From NCBI RefSeq assembly GCF_000250985.1, contig NW_013524649.1, positions 99,258 to 163,257 of the forward strand: a stretch of 64,000 bases of DNA. Reading direction: 5' to 3'. Below are positions 1-9,667 of this stretch, piece after piece. The notes under the pieces were generated by a model that did no database searches, had not been told where the DNA came from, and saw only the letters and a list, made by a program, of their open reading frames with translations. The stretch is from Nematocida parisii ERTm1. Taxonomy: Eukaryota > Microsporidia. A program made the translations under genes and the position numbers. Position 1 is the stretch's first letter, and every line of letters begins with the position of its first letter.

Positions 1-1
1 T

Positions 2-1339
2 TGGTTTGTCAAGATGGGGAAACCAAATCTTTGGATTGTTAAACAGCTTATGGCAAGGGCCATGCGCACGTATGGACCAATATTTGGATTTTGGATTTAC
101 ATTGAGATAATGATGTGTGTAATAGCCCTTACTTGTATTGTAGGAATTATGTACTTTTTTGGTGCGTATGATGGAAGGGCTTTAGGCATTGCAAATGTTG
201 TTGATAATGGCTCCTTTGAGACAATTATTGATCTACTGCAAACAGTAAATCAAATAAGTAACTTTTTTGGGATAAAGCAGTATGTAAATCAGATAATAAG
301 ATTTCCATACACTATCCATGGGTTAAATCTTTTTGCGCAGTCTATCACTATGTATAGGTTCTTATATACACTTGCAGCGGCGTTTCTTGTAAAGTACTCT
401 TTAAAAAGCTCATATGTAGAGGCATGTTTATTTGATATTAAAATGGGCTTATACAGTCCATGGAATCTTATTATTACTATTATGATAGAGTTTTTTATTA
501 GAAATACGGTTATTCATTTTATATTTCAAATAATCACCTATTTTATTGTAAATAGAAGTATTTTGCAGAATCTAGCTCCTAAAAATTTGATTAATTATTC
601 AACAACGGATTATTTGATTGCTGCTTTTTGCAGTAATTTTGTGTTTGGACTGTACATCCAAATATTCGGTCTGCTTTCACATAGTAATGCTGTTTTAAAT
701 AGACATGTGTTTTTTGGTACAACTGTCTCTTACTTGTCAATAGGAATAGAAAAAATCATGGTGGCAAGAAATAATAATCGAAATTCATACCAAATGTTCC
801 AAAGTTCAACAAGAACATTTACTATTCCTCTTTTTGATAGAACATACAGTGAAATCAAGCGGCAAACAAATATGCCGCCTGTTGTATCTAGATGTCCTGT
901 ATTGAGTAGATCATTTTGGCATATAGATAGTGGAACTGCTTCTTGCGATTATCCTCTATACAAATTTATAGTGAGTAATATATATAAGTATATATACAAA
1001 TGTGGGGTTCCAGCAGTGTTTGACGAGATTTTTTACAAATGCTCTGTGTATCGAGGATATTTTAACTCACCTGGCCCCATACCAGATTATTCTGCACTAT
1101 ATGATGCAATTCAAACAACAGACAACCCAGAAATAGCAAAGAGTGCCTTGCAGAGGATATATATGATACTAACGTATTTGCCACCGCATGAAATAATGAA
1201 CGAAAATACACCGATAGGTAATATAACCATGGCAGATATTCTATTAACTAGCGCCAAATACACTATTCTACCCACTATACTTCTTTTACTAACTCTTCAA
1301 CTAATGTATAGGAAACTGCAGCCAGGCATAAGAAAGTAG
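2..1339 (+). CDS. ABCG-type half-transporter, C-terminal membrane domain (5' cut by window edge)
   Basis: The frame is open from the first bases of the window, so the Met at 14 is internal and the N-terminal ATP-binding half lies outside. The visible 440 residues are a membrane domain: a cluster of hydrophobic helices over roughly residues 20-250, a long extracytoplasmic loop with several Cys (about 300-370), and a last helix followed by a short basic tail ending LQPGIRK. The complete ABCG protein at 5644-7971 has the same architecture and ends in LQPKIRS, which is the main reason for the call. ABCG half-transporters work as dimers and move lipids or small molecules across a membrane; the substrate here cannot be told. 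It is convergent in layout with the second copy, with the RPS25-RPS13 block between them. Confidence 0.72.
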   Translation, partial: WFVKMGKPNLWIVKQLMARAMRTYGPIFGFWIYIEIMMCVIALTCIVGIMYFFGAYDGRALGIANVVDNGSFETIIDLLQTVNQISNFFGIKQYVNQIIRFPYTIHGLNLFAQSITMYRFLYTLAAAFLVKYSLKSSYVEACLFDIKMGLYSPWNLIITIMIEFFIRNTVIHFIFQIITYFIVNRSILQNLAPKNLINYSTTDYLIAAFCSNFVFGLYIQIFGLLSHSNAVLNRHVFFGTTVSYLSIGIEKIMVARNNNRNSYQMFQSSTRTFTIPLFDRTYSEIKRQTNMPPVVSRCPVLSRSFWHIDSGTASCDYPLYKFIVSNIYKYIYKCGVPAVFDEIFYKCSVYRGYFNSPGPIPDYSALYDAIQTTDNPEIAKSALQRIYMILTYLPPHEIMNENTPIGNITMADILLTSAKYTILPTILLLLTLQLMYRKLQPGIRK

Positions 1340-2401
1340 GTAGCTGATTTCTACCTTGCCTAGTTTTATTATCTCAGGTGCTACATATTATACTTCTTGT
1401 ACCTAGCACTAAATTCTATACATCATTTGTTTATGTTAATTTCAATAGCTTAAGCTTATCTTAGGCATTCTCACCATATATATTCTGCCTATAGATAGAA
1501 GGATATACTTATAGTTGGTTTCACAGGTTAACCTATGAGAGAAAGTTGGGCCTACCTCTATAAATCCAAATATATATTGTTCTTTTATCAATAAACTTAA
1601 ATTTTTATTTAATTTTATTCTTAGAAAGCGTTCTGTATAGATTTCTTTTAGTATTTCCAAGTTATGTCTGGGATATTTTTATTGCCACATCAAGCTATGT
1701 GATTATTCCTAATAATACATAAAGAGATTTTCTAGTATTTCGGGTTAATTTTCTAACCTATTTATATATCCTAAACTAATACGTATGTTATTTATACAGG
1801 AAATTGTTATAATAGAGCTGAATTTCATTTAAGAGAATTTTAATTTCTAATTAATGATTCTATTTAAGTATAAACAATAATAGGAAATAACTATAAAATT
1901 ATATACTGCCCAAAATATGTCCATTTTTATATACTAGTCCGAAAATACTAACCATATGGAAATATAATCAGAAAACATATCTTTGCATACAACCAATCCT
2001 GCCACTATATTTTAGTTATAATATACACACCATACTACAACTAATATTCATAGAATATGGCATTGCCGATGCAGTTTATTCTTACTAATTACATATCCCG
2101 ATTACTTTTATACCAATTACTTTTTTATTCTTTTAATTTATGCACTTTTCTTTTATAATATTTAGAAATTGCTCTTATTTTCTCTAACTTCTTCTCTATT
2201 TTATACATTCAGTGCTTCTTTTGTGTTAATATGATTGTAGCTCTATTTTATTAAATAGAAGATATATCGCACTTAAATGGCACTATTCCCCTTTTAACAT
2301 AGCACTGCGTCAAATTAGTTATTTTTATATTTCGTGGTTTTTCTGTTATTTCTTGCTTTTTACAGAAACATACGAATAAATTTTCTTTTTAATTTTGACC
2401 C
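1340..2401. other. Gap without a convincing gene
   Basis: This is AT-rich sequence between the ABCG fragment and RPS25. A 72-codon minus-strand frame (1442-1660) is open but has no family signal and the composition of the surrounding DNA; I do not accept it. One copy of the ATTTCGGGTTAAT-type motif lies at 1737-1749. A T/C-rich stretch immediately precedes RPS25. Confidence 0.6.
1737..1749 (+). promoter_or_regulatory. TTCGGGTTA-type intergenic motif
   Basis: ATTTCGGGTTAAT matches the dispersed motif described in the findings. It is co-oriented with RPS25, but about 650 bp upstream, so a direct promoter role for that gene is doubtful. Confidence 0.3.
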
Positions 2402-2758
2402 ATGGCAGGAAAGAAAGTCGATCCAAAGGCACAGCAGAAAAAGGACAAAGCACCAAAGAAAGTAGAAGCTAAAAAATGGACAAAGACTGAAAGCAAGGCT
2501 AAGCAGTTAAAGACATCCGTAATTACTCAGGACATCTTCAACAAAATAAAGAAGGAAGTGCTTAACATGTCATTAATTACACCAGCTACAATTGCAGCAA
2601 GAAACAACTTTGAAGTAGCACTTGCAAAGAACATTCTGGACCAAATTGTTGAAAGTGGTGAAATAGAAATTATTGCTAAGTCATCATTCGGTAGAATATA
2701 CGGCAAGAAAGAGGCCAAGGAAGTCAAAGAGATTAAGGAAGAGGCTATCTCTGCATAA
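2402..2758 (+). CDS. RPS25: 40S ribosomal protein eS25
   Basis: This 118-aa protein has a Lys-rich N-terminal tail (about residues 1-38) followed by the compact winged-helix fold of eS25. The stretch around LITPATIAARNNFEVALAKN matches the family pattern in which a LTP/ITP turn is followed by an Ala/Leu-rich helix. eS25 sits in the small-subunit head near the E site and in other eukaryotes supports IRES-driven and repeat-associated initiation. The start at 2402 is the first ATG and no intron is needed. It converges with TMA7, with 16 bp between stop codons. Length is close to the usual 105-125 aa. Confidence 0.93.
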   Translation: MAGKKVDPKAQQKKDKAPKKVEAKKWTKTESKAKQLKTSVITQDIFNKIKKEVLNMSLITPATIAARNNFEVALAKNILDQIVESGEIEIIAKSSFGRIYGKKEAKEVKEIKEEAISA

Positions 2759-2774
2759 ATAATAAAATAATCAT

Positions 2775-2936
2775 TTATTTCTTCTTTTTACCTTTCAGAA
2801 TGGCATCTTTCATTTCTTTTTCTAGTCTCTTTTTCTCTCTTTCCCTTTCCTGGAATTCCAAGTCATGCTCGTCTAATTCCTTGGTTGATTTTTTCGCTGC
2901 TTTTAATGGTTTCTTCTTCCCTCCCTCTCTGTTCAT
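2775..2936 (-). CDS. TMA7: Translation machinery-associated protein 7
   Basis: I start this gene at the internal ATG at 2936, giving 53 aa; the open frame extends upstream to 3044, but the extra residues are hydrophobic and unlike the family. From this start the protein begins MNREGGKKKPLKAAKKS, which aligns with the strongly conserved TMA7/CCDC72 opening (S/N-REGGKKKPLK). It is followed by the acidic KELDEHDLEF segment, a charged helix and a Lys tail. TMA7 is a tiny ribosome-associated factor whose loss affects translation in yeast. It is convergent with RPS25. At 53 aa against about 64 in yeast and human, it is trimmed at the C-terminus. Confidence 0.9.
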   Translation of the reverse strand: MNREGGKKKPLKAAKKSTKELDEHDLEFQEREREKKRLEKEMKDAILKGKKKK

Positions 2937-3255
2937 ACAGGGGAGCAAAATAATGAAAATATGAATAGAAACAGAAGTACGCCACATCAGTATATAAAGT
3001 GCTTGGATAGGGTTCTGTGCAAAAATTATTGGATATTCATACATAAAAACACATTACACAGCAGTACAAGGCAATATACAGCCTATGGAAATTAAAGTAT
3101 TAATTACCAAGTAAAACAGAGAAGAAATAACTTTAGTTAGTTTTATTTATGTTGTGTATAGAAAATTCTTATAAAGTACGTTATGCCAAAAAATTATTAT
3201 GAAATAGTAATAACTAGAAGTTAAAGTGTGTACTGACTAAATAGATGGTATTTAT
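2937..3255. other. Gap between TMA7 and RPS13
   Basis: About 320 bp of AT-rich sequence holds the 5' side of TMA7 and the 3' side of RPS13, both on the minus strand. I see no RNA gene, repeat or open frame with support. Confidence 0.6.
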
Positions 3256-3717
3256 TTATAGACCACTGTTTCTCTTCACGGCTGATCTGTAAGGAGGTGT
3301 CCAGTTTGCTGGAATAACCTTTCTTGTTTTGTAGTATCTAGCTAATCTGCTTATTCTTGACTCAACTAAGATTAGTCTGTACTTGGAGTCAGTGTCTCTT
3401 GTGTTTGACTCTAAGTGCTTTCTAATGCTAATAGCCTTCTTAACAAGTGCTGCTAAGTCTTCTGGTACTTGTGGGGCTAAGTTGTTCTTCATGAGGATCA
3501 TAAGAAGCTTTCTTCCACTGAAGAATTTCATGTTACCAATGTGGTACTCATCTCTGAGGATTGTTCCAATCTGGGACAGAGTAAGGCCTTTCTTGGCATA
3601 TGCTATTATCTTTCCTTCTATCTCATCAATGTTTGCGTCTAACCACTCTGGACTCTCTCTAACGTATGGTGTTGTTGATCCAGAGATACCTTTTCCTTGA
3701 TTGTGCATGCGACCCAT
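3256..3717 (-). CDS. RPS13: 40S ribosomal protein uS15
   Basis: The 153-aa protein begins MGRMHNQGKGISGST and ends in a Trp-Thr-Pro-Pro-Tyr segment, both diagnostic of eukaryotic uS15 (RPS13). The central helices carry the S15-type RNA-binding surface, with DTDSKYRLILVESRISRLARYY near residues 110-130. uS15 binds helix 22 of SSU rRNA early in small-subunit assembly. Length equals the usual 150-151 aa, so it is not reduced. The start is the first ATG. It is divergent from the unknown gene at 3775, with 57 bp between start codons. Confidence 0.96.
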   Translation of the reverse strand: MGRMHNQGKGISGSTTPYVRESPEWLDANIDEIEGKIIAYAKKGLTLSQIGTILRDEYHIGNMKFFSGRKLLMILMKNNLAPQVPEDLAALVKKAISIRKHLESNTRDTDSKYRLILVESRISRLARYYKTRKVIPANWTPPYRSAVKRNSGL

Positions 3718-3774
3718 TCTATTTTACTGCAGGGGATATAAATAATTTAAATTTATGGGAGAAGAAGAAAATAA

Positions 3775-4719
3775 ATGCGAATAGAAGAGAAAAGATTACT
3801 TAAGTTCTTTAAGAACAAAGACGGTATGATGGAAGCAAATGAATTAAAGCATGTAATGCGCTGTATATACAATACACTTGTGACTAAAGCAAAGGAGAAA
3901 GCAAGAAGCAATAAACTAAAAGAAGGCGCAATTGCCAAAGAGCCCAGTAGAAACCCCGTAGAAAAAGAGCAAACCGGCCTAGAAATACATGAAGCACCAA
4001 GTGTGCAGAGCAACATATACTACTCTCCTATGGACAAAGCATATGCAGATGGCGTAAGCAGTGGTGAAAGTAACGAGCCAAGTCCTTCTTCGGCTGATTT
4101 AGACCATGTTTCTATGGATGGAGGTCAGATATTTCAGGACAATGCATTTAATTCTATGCATAATTCACGCGTTTCACACACTGCAGTAAATCAGCACTTT
4201 ACTGGGGTTCCTGCCTTTAACCCAAACCCATCAGCAGGCAGGCCAGAGTACAGGCCAGACAATGCAGTTGGAAATGTGTCGAACGTTATGGGCGATCCAA
4301 TATTCCACAATATAAGTAATTCTGTGAACAGTCCACGGAATGGCGTACAAGACCCTTTCACTGACAGAAACACTGCCATGCATGGTAATGAAGAAAGCAC
4401 AAGTAATCATATGGAGCAGATCAATACAACAGGCCCTGGCAGCACCAATTCTATGCACCCACCCACTTTAAACAGTTTTAGTGGCGTGGCTAGTAATAGG
4501 AACACAGCAAATAATTTTATAAATCCAAATAATTCTGAAAATGCTAGCAGTTCTCCTGAAACAGAAGTCCAAAATAATAATGTGATTTCAGGGGAAGAAA
4601 ACTTTATGGAAGAATTTAATGAAGAAACAAAGTCATTGTACAAATTCGCTATAAATGAAGAGACTGAGAAGGAGGTTTTAGGAGAAGTACCGTCTTTTTC
4701 TTTTAATGTTCACAGTTAA
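3775..4719 (+). CDS. Asn/Ser-rich protein of unknown function
   Basis: I do not recognise this 314-aa protein. Residues 1-60 are basic and probably helical (RLLKFFKN, LKHVMRCIYNTLVTKAKEKA). Residues about 60-260 are low complexity, rich in Asn, Ser, Pro and His, with no hydrophobic segment. The last 50 residues are acidic (many Glu) and end in an aromatic FSFN. This layout of a small basic module, a disordered linker and an acidic tail would suit a nuclear or scaffolding protein, but that is inference. No signal peptide is visible. It is divergent from RPS13 with a 57-bp spacer, so the two may share a promoter region. The clean frame and the ordinary codon use support a real gene. Confidence 0.75.
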   Translation: MRIEEKRLLKFFKNKDGMMEANELKHVMRCIYNTLVTKAKEKARSNKLKEGAIAKEPSRNPVEKEQTGLEIHEAPSVQSNIYYSPMDKAYADGVSSGESNEPSPSSADLDHVSMDGGQIFQDNAFNSMHNSRVSHTAVNQHFTGVPAFNPNPSAGRPEYRPDNAVGNVSNVMGDPIFHNISNSVNSPRNGVQDPFTDRNTAMHGNEESTSNHMEQINTTGPGSTNSMHPPTLNSFSGVASNRNTANNFINPNNSENASSSPETEVQNNNVISGEENFMEEFNEETKSLYKFAINEETEKEVLGEVPSFSFNVHS

Positions 4720-5643
4720 GTGCTCATATTTATCTTATTGTTCATATAAGAAATAAACCCAAGATTCGTTAAATTACCCAAATAAGTAGTCTTTACAATA
4801 CATAAAGAGCAATTATATACCACTGTACTATCATGTTTTATTCATACACTGCTTTAAGAATTATAAATGCTTTACTTTTATATACAATTGCTAATATATA
4901 TGCAGTATAGGATAAAGTTATAAGAAATTTGAATTATATTCTATGCTGTTAATATTCCATATATAGCTGTATTTATATGGCTGTAATATAGATTAAGTAG
5001 GCTTATGGATAGAACATCTTTCTAATTCTTATATATCACCTCTATTATAATTTTCCTGTTTTTGTTTTAAGCTTTACGTCTTCTAATTGTTTTTAATAAA
5101 CCTGTATTACATTGAATATAAAGTGAACACATTTTGTTTTATAATATAATTTAAATTTTCTATGAAGAGTTTAGAATTAAACATAAATTACCTATTCTGT
5201 AGTAAATTATACTATGAACATATCAATAGAAACAATTAAAATAACTAAAAAGGCTTTAACAAGAACTTTAAAGACATATATAGTTTAGATCGATAAATAT
5301 ATAATCCCAAGTATTTTTATTTTCTCCCTTACAATAACCACATGCATTAAAACACTTTGTGTATACTTAAACATACTAATATCTAACAAATTCTGGATTT
5401 TAAAATGGTTTAAGACACTAGAACATTACTGCCAATGCAGTAGAATATATTTATTATAGAGTGGTTTGGGGCTATTTATAACGTATAAGCAAATGCATCC
5501 AGCGCATGCAATATATAAAATTATATTTAATTTTAGAATTTCTATATTTTAAGGAAATATTTTAATCTCTGTCGTATAAATAAAGAATATAAGCCTTATA
5601 AGTCAGTTTTACTTCCGGATTTATTATACAGAATATTCTTTAT
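4720..5643. other. Gap without a convincing gene
   Basis: About 920 bp of very AT-rich DNA lies between two converging genes. No frame, RNA signature or clear repeat is visible. It carries short TATA-like runs only. Confidence 0.65.
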
Positions 5644-7971
5644 TTAACTTCTAATTTTGGGTTGTAGTTGTCTATATCGTAGGAATATAGCAATAATTAA
5701 AAATATAATTGGTATAATTAACACACGCATTATGCATTTTATAAGATCGAATTTGGTTACATCTTGAATCTTTTCCGTAGGCTGGAACAGTTCGTGTGCA
5801 CTGAATGGATAGCACATTCTTTCTATATAATTTACTTTGCTTGCGTACTCTATAAACTCTTTTTTGTTGAGATTGCTTTCAGAATCTTTAATCCTTAGCA
5901 TCATGTACGTGGCCAGTGCATCGGCATCTGGTACCTGGTACAAGCTATTTCTATATAACCGTAGCTTAGTAAGTAGTTCTTCTGTAATTCCAAATGGCCC
6001 CATTTTATAAAGGAATTTTAGAAGACTTGTACTCCACATTAGCATAGTGCATCTAAATCCATTTTCTCCGTTGGACTGAATTGTATCAATTAACTTGTCA
6101 ATGAACAGAGTTGACTGCATCATGTACATCTTCAAGTCATAAAAAGGGTGGTAGTCTTGGTTTTGTGTCAGCGCCATGTCTTCTGCACTCAGCTCACCTT
6201 TAAGCAGCCCATTGATTAAATTCGCGGTTTTACTGTCTATGAATACTTCAAGTACCTCTATTTGCTTAATTATTGTCTGTGTAAATAAGAGAATAATAAG
6301 TGCAATGTACATGTATACCTTGGAAGAGGTTGGTAAACACTGTATTGAGAAAATATACACACCCATAAGTATCGATGTTACAATGCACACTAAAAGAACA
6401 TCGGAGTAATTTGGCGGCATGATTGCTTGAATGGCTTCCTCTACAAAAGATCCATAAGCAATCATATACGAGAACATGCCAAATATAAATGCAATACATA
6501 TTTTCCTGCAAACAATCTCCACAATATGTGCGCATATAAAATCTGCAACAGTAAACTGCCCCTCTGCAATATTTATTTTGCAGAGTCTAAAGTAGTCTAT
6601 GTTGGTTAGATTGCAGAACAAACTGGCCATGCTTATAAACGTAATTGATCTTTCGCTTTGAAAGAATGTAACGGCACCAAATAGCCACTTTGCAGCAGCA
6701 TTTGTCTTTATGCACTCTAAAAATGTATTGTGGTGCTCTTCAGGCATAGTACTTGTGCCAATAGTGTTGCTATTGAAAATGTCCAGTAGTGTGTATATTG
6801 GGTCAAAAATGCTATACCTAAAAATACTATCATTTGTGGATAAAATGCTCCTTTCGACTATGGTAAAACCTAGCATTAAAACTATCAGGCAAAATATATA
6901 ATACATGACCTCGTATGCGATAGAAGATCCTCTGAACCCCTTGTCAAAGTACAAGGATCTAGAGAGTATTTCATATACACGCGTAGGGCTAACATTAAAG
7001 GATTTGGCAATAAAAAGATTCCCTAATGATTTTTCGCCCATTGGCCTGGACAGAATTGTGTTTGTTAGGTTATTCAGTACTTTTATATTATTTCTGTCTA
7101 TTTGGTTTTCTGGGCTGTCTGCACTTAGCCTCATTAAATAGTTCACAAACATAATATTTTCCTCTTTAACCACCCCATTCTCTTCAAAATACGCCTGCAT
7201 TCTACTATATGGGCCAGAGTATACGACGGTAGAAGAGTGCATAAAAATAACCCAGTCAAATAAATTCATTAGCTCTTCAGAAGGCTGATGGATACTTACA
7301 ATATTAGTGGAATTGTTCTCCTTCATAAATTTAAGAGTCTTTTTAGCTATTTCTGAGTCAAGGCCAGTAAGCGGCTCATCCCATAGGTTTAGCTCCTTCT
7401 CACTAATTATACCAATTATAGTCATAACTCTCTTCTGCTCTCCTCCAGAAAGCTTTGAAAATAAATTGTGTCTGGTCTTAGCCACCCGAAAGTGCGTTAG
7501 TAGCTTGTCAATTACATCCGTATTCTTTCCATAGCACTTTGCAATTGAACAAAGCAAATTATAAACAGGTATTTTTTTATACTGAGTTACTTCCTGTCTA
7601 TGGTAGTTTACATTTTTTATCCACTTTTCTATATCCCTTTGAACATACCCACCATTTCTTCTTGATGTTAGAACTTCTCCGTATGTTATATGCGATCTAT
7701 TGCACCTGCCGGCTATGCTTTCAAACAGTGTGGATTTTCCTTCTCCACTGAGACCTATTAATGCAACAAGATTATTTTTTGGAATTTCAAATGTAACATT
7801 ATGTAAAAGAGGAATGTTCCTGGCAGTTTTTCGAGTGTAGTTATTGAATTTAAATAACGTATTTCTAGATTCAGAACCCGAATTATTAGATTCTCGGCCC
7901 TTTCTTTTTGTATTCTCTAGGGTTTTCTTACTGTGTTTTTTTGCATTTCTGTCTGTTCCACTTTCTATCAT
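5644..7971 (-). CDS. ABCG/White-type half-transporter
   Basis: The 775-aa protein has an N-terminal ATP-binding domain and a C-terminal membrane domain, the ABCG order. Walker A is GLSGEGKST (residues 73-81), the Q-loop Gln is near 126, the signature LSGGE is at 174-178, Walker B LNLWDEP at 194-200 and the switch His at 228 (SIHQP). All catalytic positions are present, so it should hydrolyse ATP. Several hydrophobic helices occupy about 355-375 and 480-570, with a last helix before the basic end LRYRQLQPKIRS. A basic, Ser-rich cytosolic tail of about 45 residues precedes the ATPase. Microsporidia carry few ABC families and use such pumps at the parasite surface or spore membrane. It is a diverged paralogue of the fragment at the left edge. 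Confidence 0.93.
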   Translation of the reverse strand: MIESGTDRNAKKHSKKTLENTKRKGRESNNSGSESRNTLFKFNNYTRKTARNIPLLHNVTFEIPKNNLVALIGLSGEGKSTLFESIAGRCNRSHITYGEVLTSRRNGGYVQRDIEKWIKNVNYHRQEVTQYKKIPVYNLLCSIAKCYGKNTDVIDKLLTHFRVAKTRHNLFSKLSGGEQKRVMTIIGIISEKELNLWDEPLTGLDSEIAKKTLKFMKENNSTNIVSIHQPSEELMNLFDWVIFMHSSTVVYSGPYSRMQAYFEENGVVKEENIMFVNYLMRLSADSPENQIDRNNIKVLNNLTNTILSRPMGEKSLGNLFIAKSFNVSPTRVYEILSRSLYFDKGFRGSSIAYEVMYYIFCLIVLMLGFTIVERSILSTNDSIFRYSIFDPIYTLLDIFNSNTIGTSTMPEEHHNTFLECIKTNAAAKWLFGAVTFFQSERSITFISMASLFCNLTNIDYFRLCKINIAEGQFTVADFICAHIVEIVCRKICIAFIFGMFSYMIAYGSFVEEAIQAIMPPNYSDVLLVCIVTSILMGVYIFSIQCLPTSSKVYMYIALIILLFTQTIIKQIEVLEVFIDSKTANLINGLLKGELSAEDMALTQNQDYHPFYDLKMYMMQSTLFIDKLIDTIQSNGENGFRCTMLMWSTSLLKFLYKMGPFGITEELLTKLRLYRNSLYQVPDADALATYMMLRIKDSESNLNKKEFIEYASKVNYIERMCYPFSAHELFQPTEKIQDVTKFDLIKCIMRVLIIPIIFLIIAIFLRYRQLQPKIRS

Positions 7972-8230
7972 TCACTTCCCTTATAAAAACAAATATTGTA
8001 CATTTTTATTCTTTCTATTATTTTGTGTATTTTATGATGGCTTTGTTTGTTTATGGATTAACTGTTGCTCTATTTAATCCTGTATACATTGCATATAGTC
8101 ATGCAATTCCCAAATAAATAAATAGTGATATTGCACCAAAATATTTCAACTATTTTTAGCTTATAAATCTGCATTTAGATTATATCTATTATAATATTTT
8201 GTTTTTAGTATTTAAGATTCATACATTGCA

Positions 8231-8241
8231 TAACCCGAAAT
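8231..8241 (-). promoter_or_regulatory. TTCGGGTTA-type intergenic motif
   Basis: TAACCCGAAAT is the reverse complement of the dispersed ATTTCGGGTTA motif. It reads towards the ABCG transporter, about 260 bp upstream of its start codon. Confidence 0.35.
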
Positions 8242-8472
8242 TAAATAATTCTGATTTATGCTTTTAATTTATTTCTTTTTATATAAAAGACTTGAAAATA
8301 AATTAAAATTAAACAAACAGATAAGATAGTAGAATTAAAATTATGTCTGGATTTAAACAAATTAGTTTAGTTTGTTGCTAAACAATAGGAATAAATTAAA
8401 ATAAATTCAGAACAAACCATTATTAAAATCCAGGATTAAATATGTAAACAAGCTGAAAATATAATATATAAG

Positions 8473-8647
8473 TTGGTTACTCCCTTGTACATAATTAAGA
8501 CTCATTCACAATTTTTTATTATCCTCATCTTATATATCTTCAATTTCCATATACAGTTCTATAAGACTTTGCAGGCGTGAGCGTGGGGCTCCCACACTAG
8601 ACATGGTTTCTTATATGATAGAAACCAACAAGTTTGTTAAGTAACCA
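8473..8647. ncRNA. Candidate structured RNA
   Basis: Two strong hairpins lie next to each other: a GTGGG/CCCAC stem with a 3-nt loop (8583-8595) and an 8-bp stem with an 8-nt loop (8604-8627). An 8-bp complementary pair, TGGTTACT at 8473-8480 and AGTAACCA at 8640-8647, could close both into a domain of about 175 nt. The local G+C is above that of the gap. No family (tRNA, RNase P, SRP, U6, U3) could be assigned and the strand is unknown. Chance pairing in AT-rich DNA is possible for the outer helix. Confidence 0.3.
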
Positions 8648-8695
8648 CGTTTATTTAGTGTGTATATATTTTGATATATTTTGTTTTTCTATTCT

Positions 8696-8899
8696 ATGTT
8701 TCGTAAGATATTAACAATGGGATTAAAAGTAATTCCGGTTTCAAATATTATAAATATAACCAAAGACATTATAAGATATAGTCACACAGCACATACACCT
8801 AAGATAGAAGCAAGCTGTACAGCATCTCCTAGTATGAATATAACAGTGGAACATTCAGTAAATCCAAATATGAAATACATTAAAAGCGTTAATAAGTAA
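8696..8899 (+). CDS. Possible small protein, 67 aa
   Basis: An open frame starts at the ATG at 8696 and has a short hydrophobic/basic N-terminus (MFRKILTMGLKVIPVSN) followed by a polar segment rich in His, Thr and Pro. No homologue is recognised. The codons of the second half look more like real coding sequence than the flanking DNA, but the frame is short and isolated. It could equally be chance. Confidence 0.25.
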   Translation: MFRKILTMGLKVIPVSNIINITKDIIRYSHTAHTPKIEASCTASPSMNITVEHSVNPNMKYIKSVNK

Positions 8900-9183
8900 T
8901 TCTAGGGATAAAAATAGAGAAACTGCGAAATTTGAATAAAGGCAAATAAATAATAAAAATATATTAGTTAGAAATATATACAAAAGGATTATTAGCAAAC
9001 AAACACAATAAAAGAAGTAAATAATACAGATGCCTCCATTAAAACTTCAGAATGCATTATTGTTTACTTAATAACTCTGTTGATCAGTGCAGTGTGTAAA
9101 AGCAAATATTTATAAAAGAATAATATCCCAAAATGCCAAACAGCCCTTTGCAGTTGCATTGCAGGCAGTGTGCTGAGATATTC

Positions 9184-9504
9184 TCAGAAAGCAAAGATAT
9201 TAATCAACAACAAATCTCTTTGCCCGTGTCTACCGTGTGTAATAATATTATAAACACACGACTCACTGTAAAGACATACACTATACACTGCTAAGCGTGT
9301 ACAGGTTTCTATATACTGCAGGATAAATACGCCAAAACCCCCATACGTTTGTCCTTCTGTAATAGCCGAACGATTCAGATGTATATTAATATAATACCTC
9401 AGTGCAGTGTAGTTTGTTTCAGTGAATATAGACATCTCAATACTGCCTGGTGCATGCCATCTGTGATGGTGTGCAGCGGGATAGCCTAGCGCGTAGAGCC
9501 ACAT
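9184..9504 (-). CDS. Doubtful 106-aa open frame
   Basis: This minus-strand frame begins at an ATG and covers a region with G+C above the gap average. The protein is odd in composition (many His, Tyr, Cys and Arg) and has no family signal or membrane segment. Its 5' third overlaps the hairpin-rich stretch at 9451-9571, so the base composition may reflect a structured RNA instead of a protein. Confidence 0.18.
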   Translation of the reverse strand: MWLYALGYPAAHHHRWHAPGSIEMSIFTETNYTALRYYINIHLNRSAITEGQTYGGFGVFILQYIETCTRLAVYSVCLYSESCVYNIITHGRHGQRDLLLINIFAF

Positions 9505-9571
9505 TCACGTGTATAGTACACGGCGTGGCTGCCTGTAATAATTTTCCATAGAGCAGGCACAGATTCTATGG
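9451..9571. ncRNA. Candidate structured RNA with three consecutive hairpins
   Basis: Three hairpins follow one another. 9451-9475: TGCA and CCATC stems with their partners, loop TGT. 9497-9530: AGCCAC/GTGGCT enclosing CGTGTA/TACACG, loop TAG, 12 bp in all. 9546-9571: a 7-bp CCATAGA/TCTATGG stem. The block is clearly richer in G+C than the surrounding gap. A TGTAAT between the second and third hairpins recalls the Alu domain of SRP RNA, but the short loops do not match and no S domain follows, so I do not assign a family. Strand is unknown. Confidence 0.35.
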
Positions 9572-9667
9572 CAGTTGTAAATAAAGTAAGTTTGTTTATT
9601 GCGTTAAAATATAACGCTAGATGTGAAATCTGAGAGTGGTACGACTATCTAATATTAATAAGCCTAT

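Noticed and set aside
1442-1660. 72-aa minus-strand frame
   Set aside because: It has no family match, no support from neighbours and the composition of the flanking DNA.
9451-9571. SRP RNA Alu domain
   Set aside because: Only a TGTAAT between two hairpins matches; loop sequences and the S domain are missing.
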